DNA of 8,962 nt, from assembly GCA_964551295.1 (NCBI GenBank), contig CAZKDJ010000169.1, positions 1 through 8,962 of the forward strand. Direction: 5' to 3'. Made by a program: the position numbers and the translations under genes. The notes beneath the pieces are model-generated. The model made no database searches. It saw nothing but the letters and a program-made list of their open reading frames with translations, and was not told the origin of the DNA. Positions 1 through 6,346 of the stretch are shown here, piece after piece (within the stretch, counting starts at the first letter, position 1; the number at the start of each line of letters is the position of its first letter). The DNA is from JAFGED01 sp964551295. Lineage in GTDB: Bacteria; Chloroflexota; Anaerolineae; B4-G1.

Positions 1-77
1 CCCCCCCCCCCCCCCCCCCACCCCCCATCTTCCCCTACTTATTGAGAAGATACTTGAGAAGCTACCTGAGAACTCAG
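1..77. repeat. Poly-C run and 12-nt tandem repeat at the window edge
   Basis: Bases 1-26 are all C except A at 20. Bases 42-77 follow as three 12-nt units. Units 1 and 2 (42-53, 54-65) differ at one base; unit 3 (66-77) is degenerate. TGAGAA recurs at 43, 55 and 67. No convincing gene is seen in bases 1-266. The C run looks like a contig-end or assembly artefact rather than biology, but this cannot be settled from the sequence alone. Confidence 0.6.
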
Positions 78-137
78 CACTGCAATGAGTGTAAGCTTAG
101 ACAGCATGAGCTTCACAGCGCATAGAAAACCTTTTGC

Positions 138-178
138 CTTTCCAGTCCCTCCTTCTAAAAGAAGGAGGGACTGGAAAG
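138..178. repeat. 19-bp perfect inverted repeat, possible lacI terminator
   Basis: Arms 138-156 and 160-178 are exact reverse complements separated by AAA. The hairpin lies about 90 bases beyond the stop codon of the leftward LacI gene. Read on the minus strand, it is followed by GGCAAAAGGTTTTC, which is only a weak U-tract. It could be a terminator, a bidirectional terminator shared with an unseen gene to the left, or a dispersed palindromic element. Confidence 0.6.
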
Positions 179-266
179 AGAGGAGGGAAAACTTCCTCGC
201 AAACCCGATGGAAAAGAGCTCGACGGTCAGGTGCAGAGGTAGCCAGTTTGCTATTTCTGAGTAGAC

Positions 267-1301
267 TCAGCTTCCAGTTCGGACTGAGCTCTCTCGGACA
301 ATCAGTTCTGGTTGGATCAAAACCGTCTTGGGCGCAAAGGGCGTCTCGCTCCGATTTGCCTCTATCGCTTCACCGAGCTCCCTCACAGCGCGACGGCCCA
401 ACTCGACCAGATCCTGCCGCACGGTGGATAGCGACGGATAAAAATAGGCGGCGTCTGGAATGTCATCGAAACCGACTATGGCCAAATCCCCTGGGATCTG
501 CAGTCCCAATTCCCGCGCTACCTTCGCGGCCCCCAAGGCCATGCTGTCGTTGCAAACGAACACGCCATCAATCTCTGGATGCTGCTCCAGAAGCTGAGTC
601 AGACCATGCTCCCCGGTGATAGCAGACCAATTTCCCTCGACAATTAAGCTGTTTTTGACGGATAACCCTGCACTCTGGAGCGCTTCTTGCCAGCCGAGTT
701 TACGCTGGCGTGCCTCCCACCAATCTACTGGACCAGTTATAAGCCCGATGTTCTCGCATCCTTGAACGATCAGATGCCTCGTCGCTGCGAGTCCACCACT
801 ACGGTTATCCACTGTAACCACAAACTGATCGGATCGCGGCTTCATGGTTAGAAATACGATGGGCACAGAAAGCTGAATGTTTTTGTCCTCAAGCCAAGCG
901 TGGTTGTTGCCAATCTCCGGCACAGCCCAGATGATGCCATCGATGTAACGAGACAGCATCTTTTCCAGCAGTTGCTCGACGTTATTCGTCTCGGGCTGGC
1001 GGACCAAGTGCAAGAGAATGGTATAACCCAACTCACTGGCCTCTTGTTCGATGCCGGATAGAGTACAGGAGGGGCCAAAGTACTCTAATCCGTAACCGAC
1101 TATTCCCAGGGTAAAGCTACGTTTGGACTTTAGGCTACGTGCCGCGCTGCTGGGATGGTACCCGAGTTCATTGATGGCCGTCAGCACGCGCTGGCGCGTC
1201 TGTTCGCGCACGTACTTGGTTTGGCCGGCAAGTACCCGACTGACAGTGGCCTTGGAGACACCTGCGGCACGCGCAACATCGGCTATCGTTTTACGTGGCA
1301 T
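267..1301 (-). CDS. LacI-family transcriptional repressor
   Basis: This 344-residue protein has full LacI-family length. A helix-turn-helix covers about residues 4-25 (TIADVARAAGVSKATVSRVL). A hinge helix covers about 48-60 (HPSSAARSLKSK), with Leu57 in the place of the minor-groove leucine. A periplasmic-binding-like sensor domain starts near 63 and carries VDNRSGG (164-170), CNDSMALG (250-257) and GFDD (277-280), typical of sugar-responsive members. The ATG at 1299-1301 gives the canonical MPRKTIADVA start, although no strong Shine-Dalgarno lies ahead of it. It is divergent from the catabolic operon and has a near-consensus promoter with a palindromic operator across the expected start site, so autorepression is likely. 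The gene looks less GC-rich than the rightward operon. The effector is unknown; a sugar or sugar acid handled by the adjacent enzymes is the obvious inference. Confidence 0.93.
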   Translation of the reverse strand: MPRKTIADVARAAGVSKATVSRVLAGQTKYVREQTRQRVLTAINELGYHPSSAARSLKSKRSFTLGIVGYGLEYFGPSCTLSGIEQEASELGYTILLHLVRQPETNNVEQLLEKMLSRYIDGIIWAVPEIGNNHAWLEDKNIQLSVPIVFLTMKPRSDQFVVTVDNRSGGLAATRHLIVQGCENIGLITGPVDWWEARQRKLGWQEALQSAGLSVKNSLIVEGNWSAITGEHGLTQLLEQHPEIDGVFVCNDSMALGAAKVARELGLQIPGDLAIVGFDDIPDAAYFYPSLSTVRQDLVELGRRAVRELGEAIEANRSETPFAPKTVLIQPELIVRESSVRTGS

Positions 1302-1349
1302 ATTTCTTGCACGTTGAAGTGGAAATTGATCTTGCTATCGACCCCTGAA

Positions 1350-1381
1350 ATCGGTTTCTGGGATCGGTTTCTGAAACCGAT
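1350..1381. promoter_or_regulatory. Candidate LacI-family operator
   Basis: ATCGGTTTC (1363-1371), a central T, then GAAACCGAT (1373-1381) form a 19-nt perfect odd palindrome. A direct repeat of the left half with flank, ATCGGTTTCTG, sits at 1350-1360, so one and a half sites lie in tandem. The palindrome covers the predicted lacI transcription start (about 1378), the standard position for steric repression. Length and symmetry fit LacI-family operators. That the adjacent repressor is the one that binds is inference. Confidence 0.65.
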
Positions 1382-1384
1382 AAC

Positions 1385-1413
1385 ATTTTATCACAGATTT
1401 TGGCCTCTGTCAA
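1385..1413 (-). promoter_or_regulatory. lacI promoter (sigma70-type)
   Basis: On the minus strand TTGACA (plus 1408-1413) is followed after exactly 17 nt by TAAAAT (plus 1385-1390). This matches the -35 consensus and 5 of 6 of the -10 consensus. The expected start near 1378 lies inside the palindromic operator, leaving a leader of about 77 nt before the LacI ATG. Confidence 0.75.
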
Positions 1414-1489
1414 TAGGGTTTCCGGAATTCGATCACAACTGGGCCCCTGGGCACGAAATCGCCATCGTTGCATTGCGTCTGCATCGCAA

Positions 1490-1632
1490 ATGACAAGGCG
1501 GCCGGAGTAAACTCACGGCCGCCCGGTATTGTGGCGCAGCTTTCTACGCGACATTTACCTTACTCCCTTGGTCCATTTGTCCGTCCCTACCCTCAGGCGC
1601 AACCGCCGGGAAAGGAGGATTGACTTGCTTCG
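1490..1632 (-). ncRNA. Candidate leftward small RNA or leader with CCUCCUUU
   Basis: A near-consensus minus-strand promoter (1639-1667) faces this segment and no gene of normal size follows. The predicted transcript carries CCTCCTTT close to its 5' end (plus 1611-1618 is AAAGGAGG), the sequence that pairs with Shine-Dalgarno sites. Next come a small hairpin (1596-1607, 4-bp arms) and a GC hairpin with arms 1516-1523 and 1497-1504. The latter is followed on the minus strand by TTGTCATTT, an intrinsic-terminator-like end. A 13-codon ORF (1513-1554, minus, MSRRKLRHNTGRP) ends within the hairpin, so a leader peptide is the alternative. Expression is unproven and no known RNA family was recognised. 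Confidence 0.3.
1497..1523 (-). terminator. GC-rich hairpin, possible intrinsic terminator or attenuator
   Basis: GGCGGCCG (1497-1504) pairs with CGGCCGCC (1516-1523). GAGT/ACTC (1505-1508, 1511-1514) can extend the stem past a bulged A at 1515. On the minus strand TTGTCATTT follows; on the plus strand there is no T-tract. The hairpin therefore reads best as ending the leftward transcript from the promoter at 1639-1667, before it reaches lacI. Confidence 0.4.
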
Positions 1633-1638
1633 ACGTTC

Positions 1639-1667
1639 ATTATAAGCCGCTGGAGGAAACCGGTCAA
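1639..1667 (-). promoter_or_regulatory. Second leftward promoter without an assigned gene
   Basis: On the minus strand TTGACC (plus 1662-1667) and TATAAT (plus 1639-1644) are separated by exactly 17 nt, close to a full consensus. It is back to back with the GntR promoter. The spacer contains GGTTTCC, resembling the LacI half-site. What it drives is uncertain: a small RNA, a leader peptide, or a long leader for lacI. Confidence 0.6.
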
Positions 1668-1676
1668 CTCATCCCC

Positions 1677-1705
1677 TTGACGAACTCCCTCGCCGACCGT
1701 ATAAT
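1677..1705 (+). promoter_or_regulatory. Promoter of the GntR gene and downstream operon
   Basis: TTGACG (1677-1682), a 17-nt spacer and TATAAT (1700-1705) give 5/6 and 6/6 matches to the sigma70 consensus. The expected start near 1712 leaves a leader of about 29 nt before the GTG at 1741. No other strong promoter was seen before 7207, so it may drive the whole catabolic operon. Confidence 0.75.
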
Positions 1706-1727
1706 ATATAATATATGATATATGATA
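1700..1727. promoter_or_regulatory. AT-rich palindromic tract, candidate GntR operator
   Basis: From the -10 box onward the sequence is built of ATATAT-type units. ATATAT-G-ATATAT (1711-1723) is a perfect odd palindrome, and ATATATG repeats in tandem (1711-1717, 1718-1724). It covers the predicted start site of the GntR gene in an otherwise GC-rich region. Negative autoregulation by the adjacent GntR/FCD protein is plausible, but the motif is also simple low-complexity sequence. Confidence 0.4.
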
Positions 1728-1740
1728 CGGGATAGGAAAA

Positions 1741-2436
1741 GTGGATTCGGTCAAACCCTTCCGCAGCAAGAAAGAATTCGCCTACGATGCTCTGCGCGAC
1801 GCAATCCAAGAGGGACAACTGGAGCCCGGTGCGCGCCTGGTGATCGACGAATTGGCGGCCGATCTTGGCATCAGCCCGATTCCCGTCCGCGAGGCCCTGC
1901 AACAATTGCAGGCAGATGGCTTTGTCGTCATCCAACCATACGTGGGCGCCAGTGTCACCGAGATCGACGCGGGCCTGGTGTGTGAGGTGTTCGACCTGAT
2001 GGAGGCCTTGGAGGTGATCAGCGGGCGCGCGGCCTGCCTGCGTATGAGCGAGGACAGCCTGACCGAGATGGAGGGCCGCCTGCGCGATATGGACGCACTC
2101 GTCGCTGACCCCGACCGCTTCTCCCAGGAAAACGCCCGCCTGCACCAGTTCGTCTGTGAACGGGCAGGAACACCGCTGGTGAGTCGCCTGATGGACCGCG
2201 TCCTCGCTCACTGGGATCGCCTGCGCCGTCACTACCTTCAGGATGTGTTCGAACGCCGGGTTGCCGACGCGCAAAAAGAGCACTGGCGTGTCTTTGAGGC
2301 CCTATGCACGAGAGACCCCGACCACGTAGAGCGGGTGATCCGTGAGCACAACCAGGCGGCGCGGGCGGCGTATGAGGCGCACCTGGTAACCTTGGACGAA
2401 GCGCGCGACGCGACCGTTCCCCAGGCAGACTCATAA
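1741..2436 (+). CDS. GntR-family regulator, FadR/FCD type
   Basis: This 231-residue protein has an N-terminal winged helix at about residues 8-75, including LGISPIPVREALQQLQADGFV (recognition helix and wing). An all-helical FCD ligand-binding domain covers about 80-215. His135 (NARLHQF), His181 (KEHWRVF) and His203 (REHNQAA) sit where FCD proteins place their metal-binding histidines. FCD members typically sense carboxylic acids such as sugar acids, uronates or short organic acids. The GTG start at 1741 follows a weak AGGA only 3 nt upstream, and no in-frame ATG gives a better N-terminus. The gene is 31 nt ahead of the dehydrogenase gene on the same strand, so it probably regulates the operon it heads. 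A hairpin with 5-bp arms (2440-2454) separates it from the next ribosome binding site. Confidence 0.93.
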   Translation: MDSVKPFRSKKEFAYDALRDAIQEGQLEPGARLVIDELAADLGISPIPVREALQQLQADGFVVIQPYVGASVTEIDAGLVCEVFDLMEALEVISGRAACLRMSEDSLTEMEGRLRDMDALVADPDRFSQENARLHQFVCERAGTPLVSRLMDRVLAHWDRLRRHYLQDVFERRVADAQKEHWRVFEALCTRDPDHVERVIREHNQAARAAYEAHLVTLDEARDATVPQADS

Positions 2437-2467
2437 ATGCACTGCGATTCAGTGAAGGAGACAAGAT

Positions 2468-3499
2468 ATGTCTAAAAAACCAACTATACGCTTTGCCGCT
2501 ATCGGATTGAATCACGGCCACATCTACAATCAAACGCACGCGCTGTTGAACGCCGGCGCCGAGCTCGTCTCCTTCTACGCCAAGGAGTCCGAGCTGGTCG
2601 CCCGATTCTCCCAGACCTTTCCCCAGGCCAAGCTGGCCAGCGGCGTAGACGAGATCCTAGAGGACGAGACAATCCAATTGGTCGCCAGTGCCTCCATCTT
2701 TAACGAGCGCGCCCCTTTGGGCATCGCCGTGATGCAGCACGGCAAGGACTATATGGTCGACAAGCCGGGCCTTACCACGTTGGAGCAGTTGGCCGAGGTG
2801 CGCCGCGTGCAGGCGGAGACCGGTCGCATCTATTCGATCTTTTTCAGCGAGCGGCTGAACAATCGCGCCACCGTCAAGGCCGGCGAGCTGGTCCATTCCG
2901 GGGCGATCGGCCGCGTGGTGCAGACCATTGGCATGGGGCCGCATCGCACCAGGCTGGAGACGCGGGCTCCGTGGTTCTTCCGCCGCGAGCAGTACGGCGG
3001 CATCCTCTGCGACATTGGCTCTCACCAGGTCGACCAGTTCCTCTTTTTCACCGGCTCCACCCAGGTCGAGGTGGCCGGCTCCACCGTGGCCAACTACAAG
3101 CACCCCCAGTATCCGGAACTGGAGGATTTTGGGGAGGTGCTGCTGCGCGGGGATCGCGGCACCGGCTTTGTGCGCATCGATTGGTACACACCGGACGGCT
3201 TGCCCACCTGGGGGGATGGCCGTCTGTTCATCCTGGGCACCGAGGGCTACATCGAGCTGCGCAAGTACTGCGATATCGCCGGGCGGCCCGGCGGCGACCA
3301 TCTTTTCCTGGTCGACCAGGAAGGTGTGAACTATATCGACTGCCAAGACGTCGAGCTGCCCTACGGACGGCAGCTCATCGAAGACGTGATCAACCGCACC
3401 GACACGGCCGTGCCGCAGGAGCACTGCTTTTTTGCCTCGGATCTGGCGCTAAAGGCCGAGGCGCAGGCCAAGAGGCTGGGGAACCTAAAAGAACTGTAG
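2468..3499 (+). CDS. Gfo/Idh/MocA-family NAD(P)-dependent dehydrogenase
   Basis: This 343-residue protein has the usual length for the family. An N-terminal Rossmann domain covers about residues 7-125 and a C-terminal alpha/beta substrate domain about 126-335. The usual EKP motif appears as VDKP (97-100), with Lys99 the expected catalytic lysine. GGILCDIGSHQVDQ (177-190) carries the conserved Asp182 and His186 of the active site. The nucleotide-binding loop is unusual, AIGLNHGHI (11-19) instead of GxGxxG. The enzyme should oxidise or reduce a hydroxyl of a cyclic sugar, inositol or related polyol using NAD(P). AAGGAG (2455-2460) lies 7 nt before the ATG. It sits in one operon with the GntR gene upstream and the SDR gene 47 nt downstream. 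Substrate is unknown. Confidence 0.92.
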   Translation: MSKKPTIRFAAIGLNHGHIYNQTHALLNAGAELVSFYAKESELVARFSQTFPQAKLASGVDEILEDETIQLVASASIFNERAPLGIAVMQHGKDYMVDKPGLTTLEQLAEVRRVQAETGRIYSIFFSERLNNRATVKAGELVHSGAIGRVVQTIGMGPHRTRLETRAPWFFRREQYGGILCDIGSHQVDQFLFFTGSTQVEVAGSTVANYKHPQYPELEDFGEVLLRGDRGTGFVRIDWYTPDGLPTWGDGRLFILGTEGYIELRKYCDIAGRPGGDHLFLVDQEGVNYIDCQDVELPYGRQLIEDVINRTDTAVPQEHCFFASDLALKAEAQAKRLGNLKEL

Positions 3500-3511
3500 G
3501 CGAAGCTTCGC
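3500..3511. repeat. 12-bp palindrome directly after the dehydrogenase stop codon
   Basis: GCGAAGCTTCGC is a perfect palindrome starting on the base after the TAG stop (3497-3499). It is followed by TAGCTTTATAG. It could fold as a short hairpin in mRNA; as a terminator it is weak. It belongs to a pattern of palindromes at gene ends in this window. Confidence 0.55.
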
Positions 3512-3546
3512 TAGCTTTATAGTCCAAGTCGTCGTGGAGGGACAGC

Positions 3547-4317
3547 ATGAGCAAAGTTGCATTGATCACCGGGGCGGGACGCGGCATCGGGCTGGGTATC
3601 GCCAAGGCGCTGGCCGCGGAGGGCTGCGACATCGTCGTGGGCGACATCCACCCGCGAGAGGTCGTGGCCAAGGCATTGGACGAGCTGCGCGAATTGGGGG
3701 CCGAGGCGCTCTACTGCATCGCCGACGTATCCGACCCGGAGGCGCGTGCACGCATGCTGGATCAGATCAGTACCAAGTTCGGGCGGCTGGACGTACTGGT
3801 GAACAACGCCGGCGTGGCCCCCAAGGTGCGCGCCGACATCCTCGAGGCGACCGAGGAGAGCTACGACTGGGTGATGGGGATCAACCTCAAGGGGCCGTAC
3901 TTTCTGACCCAGGCCGTGGCCAACTGGATGATCGCGCAGCAGAAGGAGGACGAGGGCTTTGAGGGCTGCATCGTCAACATCTCCTCGATCTCGGCCACCG
4001 TTGCCTCGCCCAGCCGCGGCGAGTACTGCATTTCCAAGGCGGGGGTGAGCATGGCGACCCAGTTGTGGGCAGCGCGCTTGGGCGAGTTCGGCATCCCGGT
4101 TTACGAGATCCGCCCCGGCGTGATCAAGACACCGATGACGGAGACCGTGACCGCCAAGTACGACAAGCTCATCGCCGAGGGGCTGACCATCCAGCCGCGC
4201 TGGGGTTTCCCCGAGGACGTCGGCAAGGCCGTGGCCATGCTGGTGCGCGGCGACCTGCCTTACTCCACCGGGCAGGTGATCATGGTCGATGGTGGAATGA
4301 CGGTGCAGCGATTGTAG
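3547..4317 (+). CDS. Short-chain dehydrogenase/reductase (3-ketoacyl-ACP reductase-like)
   Basis: This 256-residue classical SDR has TGAGRGIG (8-15) for cofactor binding and Asp33 at the end of the second strand, which favours NAD(H). It also has NNAG (86-89), Asn113, Ser147 and the YCISK motif with Tyr160 and Lys164, completing the N-S-Y-K tetrad. The C-terminal stretch DLPYSTGQVIMVDGG is typical. The sequence strongly resembles a provisional family often labelled 3-ketoacyl-ACP reductase that occurs in sugar operons (RGEYCISKAG, YEIRPGVIKT, PRWGFPEDV). In this context oxidation of a sugar or sugar-acid hydroxyl is more likely than a fatty-acid role. GGAGGG (3536-3541) precedes the ATG with good spacing. 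No frameshift or missing residue is seen. Confidence 0.93.
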   Translation: MSKVALITGAGRGIGLGIAKALAAEGCDIVVGDIHPREVVAKALDELRELGAEALYCIADVSDPEARARMLDQISTKFGRLDVLVNNAGVAPKVRADILEATEESYDWVMGINLKGPYFLTQAVANWMIAQQKEDEGFEGCIVNISSISATVASPSRGEYCISKAGVSMATQLWAARLGEFGIPVYEIRPGVIKTPMTETVTAKYDKLIAEGLTIQPRWGFPEDVGKAVAMLVRGDLPYSTGQVIMVDGGMTVQRL

Positions 4318-4351
4318 AGATTAGAGATTGAGTCGCTTAATCTCTAATCTC
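4317..4351. repeat. Inverted repeat overlapping the SDR stop codon
   Basis: GAGATTAGAGATT (4317-4329) and AATCTCTAATCTC (4339-4351) are perfect 13-nt arms. GAG/CTT (4330-4332, 4336-4338) can extend the stem with one G-T wobble to a TCG loop. The left arm starts on the last base of the SDR stop codon. Each arm contains tandem copies of AGATT-like units. It could be a processing or attenuation hairpin between the SDR and flavoprotein genes, or a dispersed palindromic repeat. No U-tract follows. Confidence 0.65.
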
Positions 4352-4373
4352 CAGTCTCTTTCATGAGGCTTGG

Positions 4374-6326
4374 ATGCGACAAGAAACGCCAGACAACGCG
4401 CTGCCCATAACGTGGGTGCACACGCTCGTAATCGGCAGCGGCGCGTCGGGACTGAACGCGGCGGTGCAACTGCGCGCCGGTGGTGTCGAGGACGTGCTGA
4501 TCGTGAGCGAGGGCTTGCAGATGGGCACCTCGATCAACACCGGCAGCGACAAGCAGACCTATTACAAGCTCGGCATGTATGGCGAGGACGCCGATGCGCC
4601 CATGTTGATGGCCGAGTCTTACTTTGCCGGCGGCAGCATGCACGGCGACCTGGCGCTGGTCGAGGCGGCGGTCTCGGCGCGGGCGTTCAACCACCTGGTG
4701 AGCCTGGGCGTGCCGTTCCCGCGCGATGCCTATGGCCAGTTCGTGGGCTACAAGACCGACCACGATCCCCGGCAGCGGGCGACGTCCATCGGGCCGTACA
4801 CCTCGCGCGAGATGTGCCGCGCGCTCATCCGCCGCGTGCAGGAGTTGGGTATCGAGGTGCGCGAGGGGCGGAACGTGGTACAACTCCTCACTGTCGGCGA
4901 GGGCAGCGAGAAGCGCGCAGCCGGCGCGATCGCGGTCGATGCGGACGGCAACCTGGAGGCGTACGGTGCGGAGAACGTGGTCTTTGCCGTTGGCGGTCCC
5001 GGCGGGCTGTACAAGACCAGTGTGTATCCCGAGGTTCACACCGGGGCCATCGGCCTGGCGCTGATGTCCGGAGCCAAGGCGCAAAGCCTGCCCGAATCGC
5101 AGTATGGCCTGGCCTCGATCCAGTTCCGCTGGAACGTCTCCGGAACGTACATGCAAGTCATCCCGCGCTTTATCAGCACCGACGCCGACGGCGTCAGCAA
5201 CGAGTGCGAGTTCATGCGCGGGTATTTCGACCCGGTGGGCGAGATGAACTCGATGGTGTTCCTCAAAGGCTACCAGTGGCCCTTCGACTCGCGCAAGGTG
5301 ATCGGTGGATCGTCGCTGGTCGACATCCTGGTCTACGTCGAGACGGTGCTGCGCGGGCGGCGCGTGTACCTCGATTTCCGCGTCAACCCCGCGGGCTTTA
5401 GCTTCGAGGGCCTGAGCGCAGAGGCACGCACCTACCTGACCCGCTCCGAGGCGCTGCTGGAGACGCCCATCGCCCGGCTGCGCCAGATGAACCCTGGCGC
5501 GATCGAGCTCTACGCCGACCACGGCATCGACATCACCGCCGAGCCGCTAGAGATCGCCGTGTGTGCCCAGCACAACAACGGCGGGCTGGCGGGCAACCAC
5601 TGGTGGGAGTCGCTCAACGTCAAGCACCTGTTCCCCATCGGCGAGGTCAACGGCTCCCACGGCGTCTACCGACCCGGCGGGGCGGCGCTCAACTCGGGGC
5701 AGGTGGGGTCGATCCGCGCCGCCGAGTTCATCGCCAACCGGTACGCCGATTGGAGCGTGTCCAAGGAGGCGGTCAAGCAAGCGGCGGCGCAGGCGATGGG
5801 CGCGTTGCAGGCGTGGATCGCCAAGTGCGAAGGGGCAGAATCGACCTGGCAGGCCGAGCGCGATGAATTTCAATCTCGTATGACGCGGGCCGGGGCGCAC
5901 ATCCGCTCGCTGGAGGAGCTGCCCCAGGCCATCGAGGAGGCGTGGGCCCAGTTCGGGCGGCTTGAGGATACGGGCTGCTTGTACGGGACCCCGGCGGAGC
6001 TGACTGAGGCACTGCGCAACCGCCAGTTGTGCTTCGCCCACGCGGTCTATTTGGAGGCGATCCTGTTCGCCCTGCAGAGCGGCGTGGGTAGCCGCGGTTC
6101 GTGCATCGTGCTCGACCCCGCTGGCGAGCGTGTCCACGACAAACTGGGGGAAGAGTGGCGCATCGCGCTGGAGGACGAGAGATTCCGCGAGCGGGTGCTG
6201 GAGACGGTCGCCGCACCCGATGGGAAAGTGGAAAGCGCGTGGGTCGACCGCAGGCCGATCCCCGTGGCCGACGCCTGGTTCGAGACGGCCTGGGCCAGCT
6301 TCCGCAGCGGAGAGATATTCGAGTAG
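4374..6326 (+). CDS. FAD-dependent oxidoreductase, fumarate reductase/succinate dehydrogenase flavoprotein type
   Basis: This 650-residue protein has an FAD-binding Rossmann fold at residues 15-50 with GSGASG (21-26), then GTSINTGSDK (51-60) in the place of the family's second flavin segment. A capping domain sits in the middle. AQHNNGG (398-404) and GEVNGSHGVYRPGGAALNSGQ (423-443) match the C-terminal flavin-binding segment and the active-site His and Arg region of the family. A mostly helical tail covers about 460-650. No Tat or Sec signal or membrane segment is seen, so it should be cytoplasmic. The histidine that carries covalent FAD in SdhA/FrdA appears absent from the 51-60 segment, suggesting non-covalent FAD. 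No partner iron-sulfur or membrane subunit gene is next to it. GAGG (4366-4369) gives a weak ribosome binding site. The likely role is flavin-linked oxidation or reduction of a pathway intermediate; substrate and acceptor are unknown. Confidence 0.88.
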   Translation: MRQETPDNALPITWVHTLVIGSGASGLNAAVQLRAGGVEDVLIVSEGLQMGTSINTGSDKQTYYKLGMYGEDADAPMLMAESYFAGGSMHGDLALVEAAVSARAFNHLVSLGVPFPRDAYGQFVGYKTDHDPRQRATSIGPYTSREMCRALIRRVQELGIEVREGRNVVQLLTVGEGSEKRAAGAIAVDADGNLEAYGAENVVFAVGGPGGLYKTSVYPEVHTGAIGLALMSGAKAQSLPESQYGLASIQFRWNVSGTYMQVIPRFISTDADGVSNECEFMRGYFDPVGEMNSMVFLKGYQWPFDSRKVIGGSSLVDILVYVETVLRGRRVYLDFRVNPAGFSFEGLSAEARTYLTRSEALLETPIARLRQMNPGAIELYADHGIDITAEPLEIAVCAQHNNGGLAGNHWWESLNVKHLFPIGEVNGSHGVYRPGGAALNSGQVGSIRAAEFIANRYADWSVSKEAVKQAAAQAMGALQAWIAKCEGAESTWQAERDEFQSRMTRAGAHIRSLEELPQAIEEAWAQFGRLEDTGCLYGTPAELTEALRNRQLCFAHAVYLEAILFALQSGVGSRGSCIVLDPAGERVHDKLGEEWRIALEDERFRERVLETVAAPDGKVESAWVDRRPIPVADAWFETAWASFRSGEIFE

Positions 6327-6346
6327 GACAAATTGCCAATTTGTCC
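6326..6346. repeat. 21-nt odd palindrome at the flavoprotein stop codon
   Basis: GGACAAATTG (6326-6335) and CAATTTGTCC (6337-6346) are perfect arms around one C. The left arm begins on the last base of the TAG stop. The right half (from 6338) is part of a 19-nt sequence repeated at 6443-6461. Confidence 0.7.

Larger units (their letters stand above)
1302..1740. other. 439-base divergent regulatory intergenic region
   Basis: No convincing protein gene is seen here. From left to right the gap holds a LacI-type operator, the leftward lacI promoter, a GC-rich hairpin with terminator character on the minus strand (1497-1523), a small hairpin (1596-1607), the motif AAAGGAGG (1611-1618, CCTCCTTT on the minus strand), a second leftward promoter (1639-1667), the GntR promoter (1677-1705) and an AT-rich palindromic stretch (1700-1727). 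These are described in separate entries. Confidence 0.75.

Noticed and set aside
1..26. Poly-C run as a telomere-like or functional tract
   Set aside because: Position at the very edge and lack of any associated feature favour an assembly or library artefact.
134..619. 161-residue open frame on the plus strand
   Set aside because: Runs antisense through the LacI C-terminus and through the 19-bp hairpin; no family features.
1620..1718. 32-codon TTG-initiated frame behind AAAGGAGG
   Set aside because: The start is only one base from the AAAGGAGG motif and the frame runs through the GntR -35 and -10 boxes; no similarity recognised. A TTG at 1625 gives only six codons.
2657..3424. 255-residue open frame on the minus strand
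   Set aside because: Antisense to the Gfo/Idh/MocA gene, whose motifs are clear in the plus frame.
4344..5522. 392-residue open frame on the minus strand
   Set aside because: It lies antisense to the well-supported flavoprotein gene, matches no family I recognise and is rich in His, Arg and Ala as expected for the mirror frame of GC-rich coding DNA.
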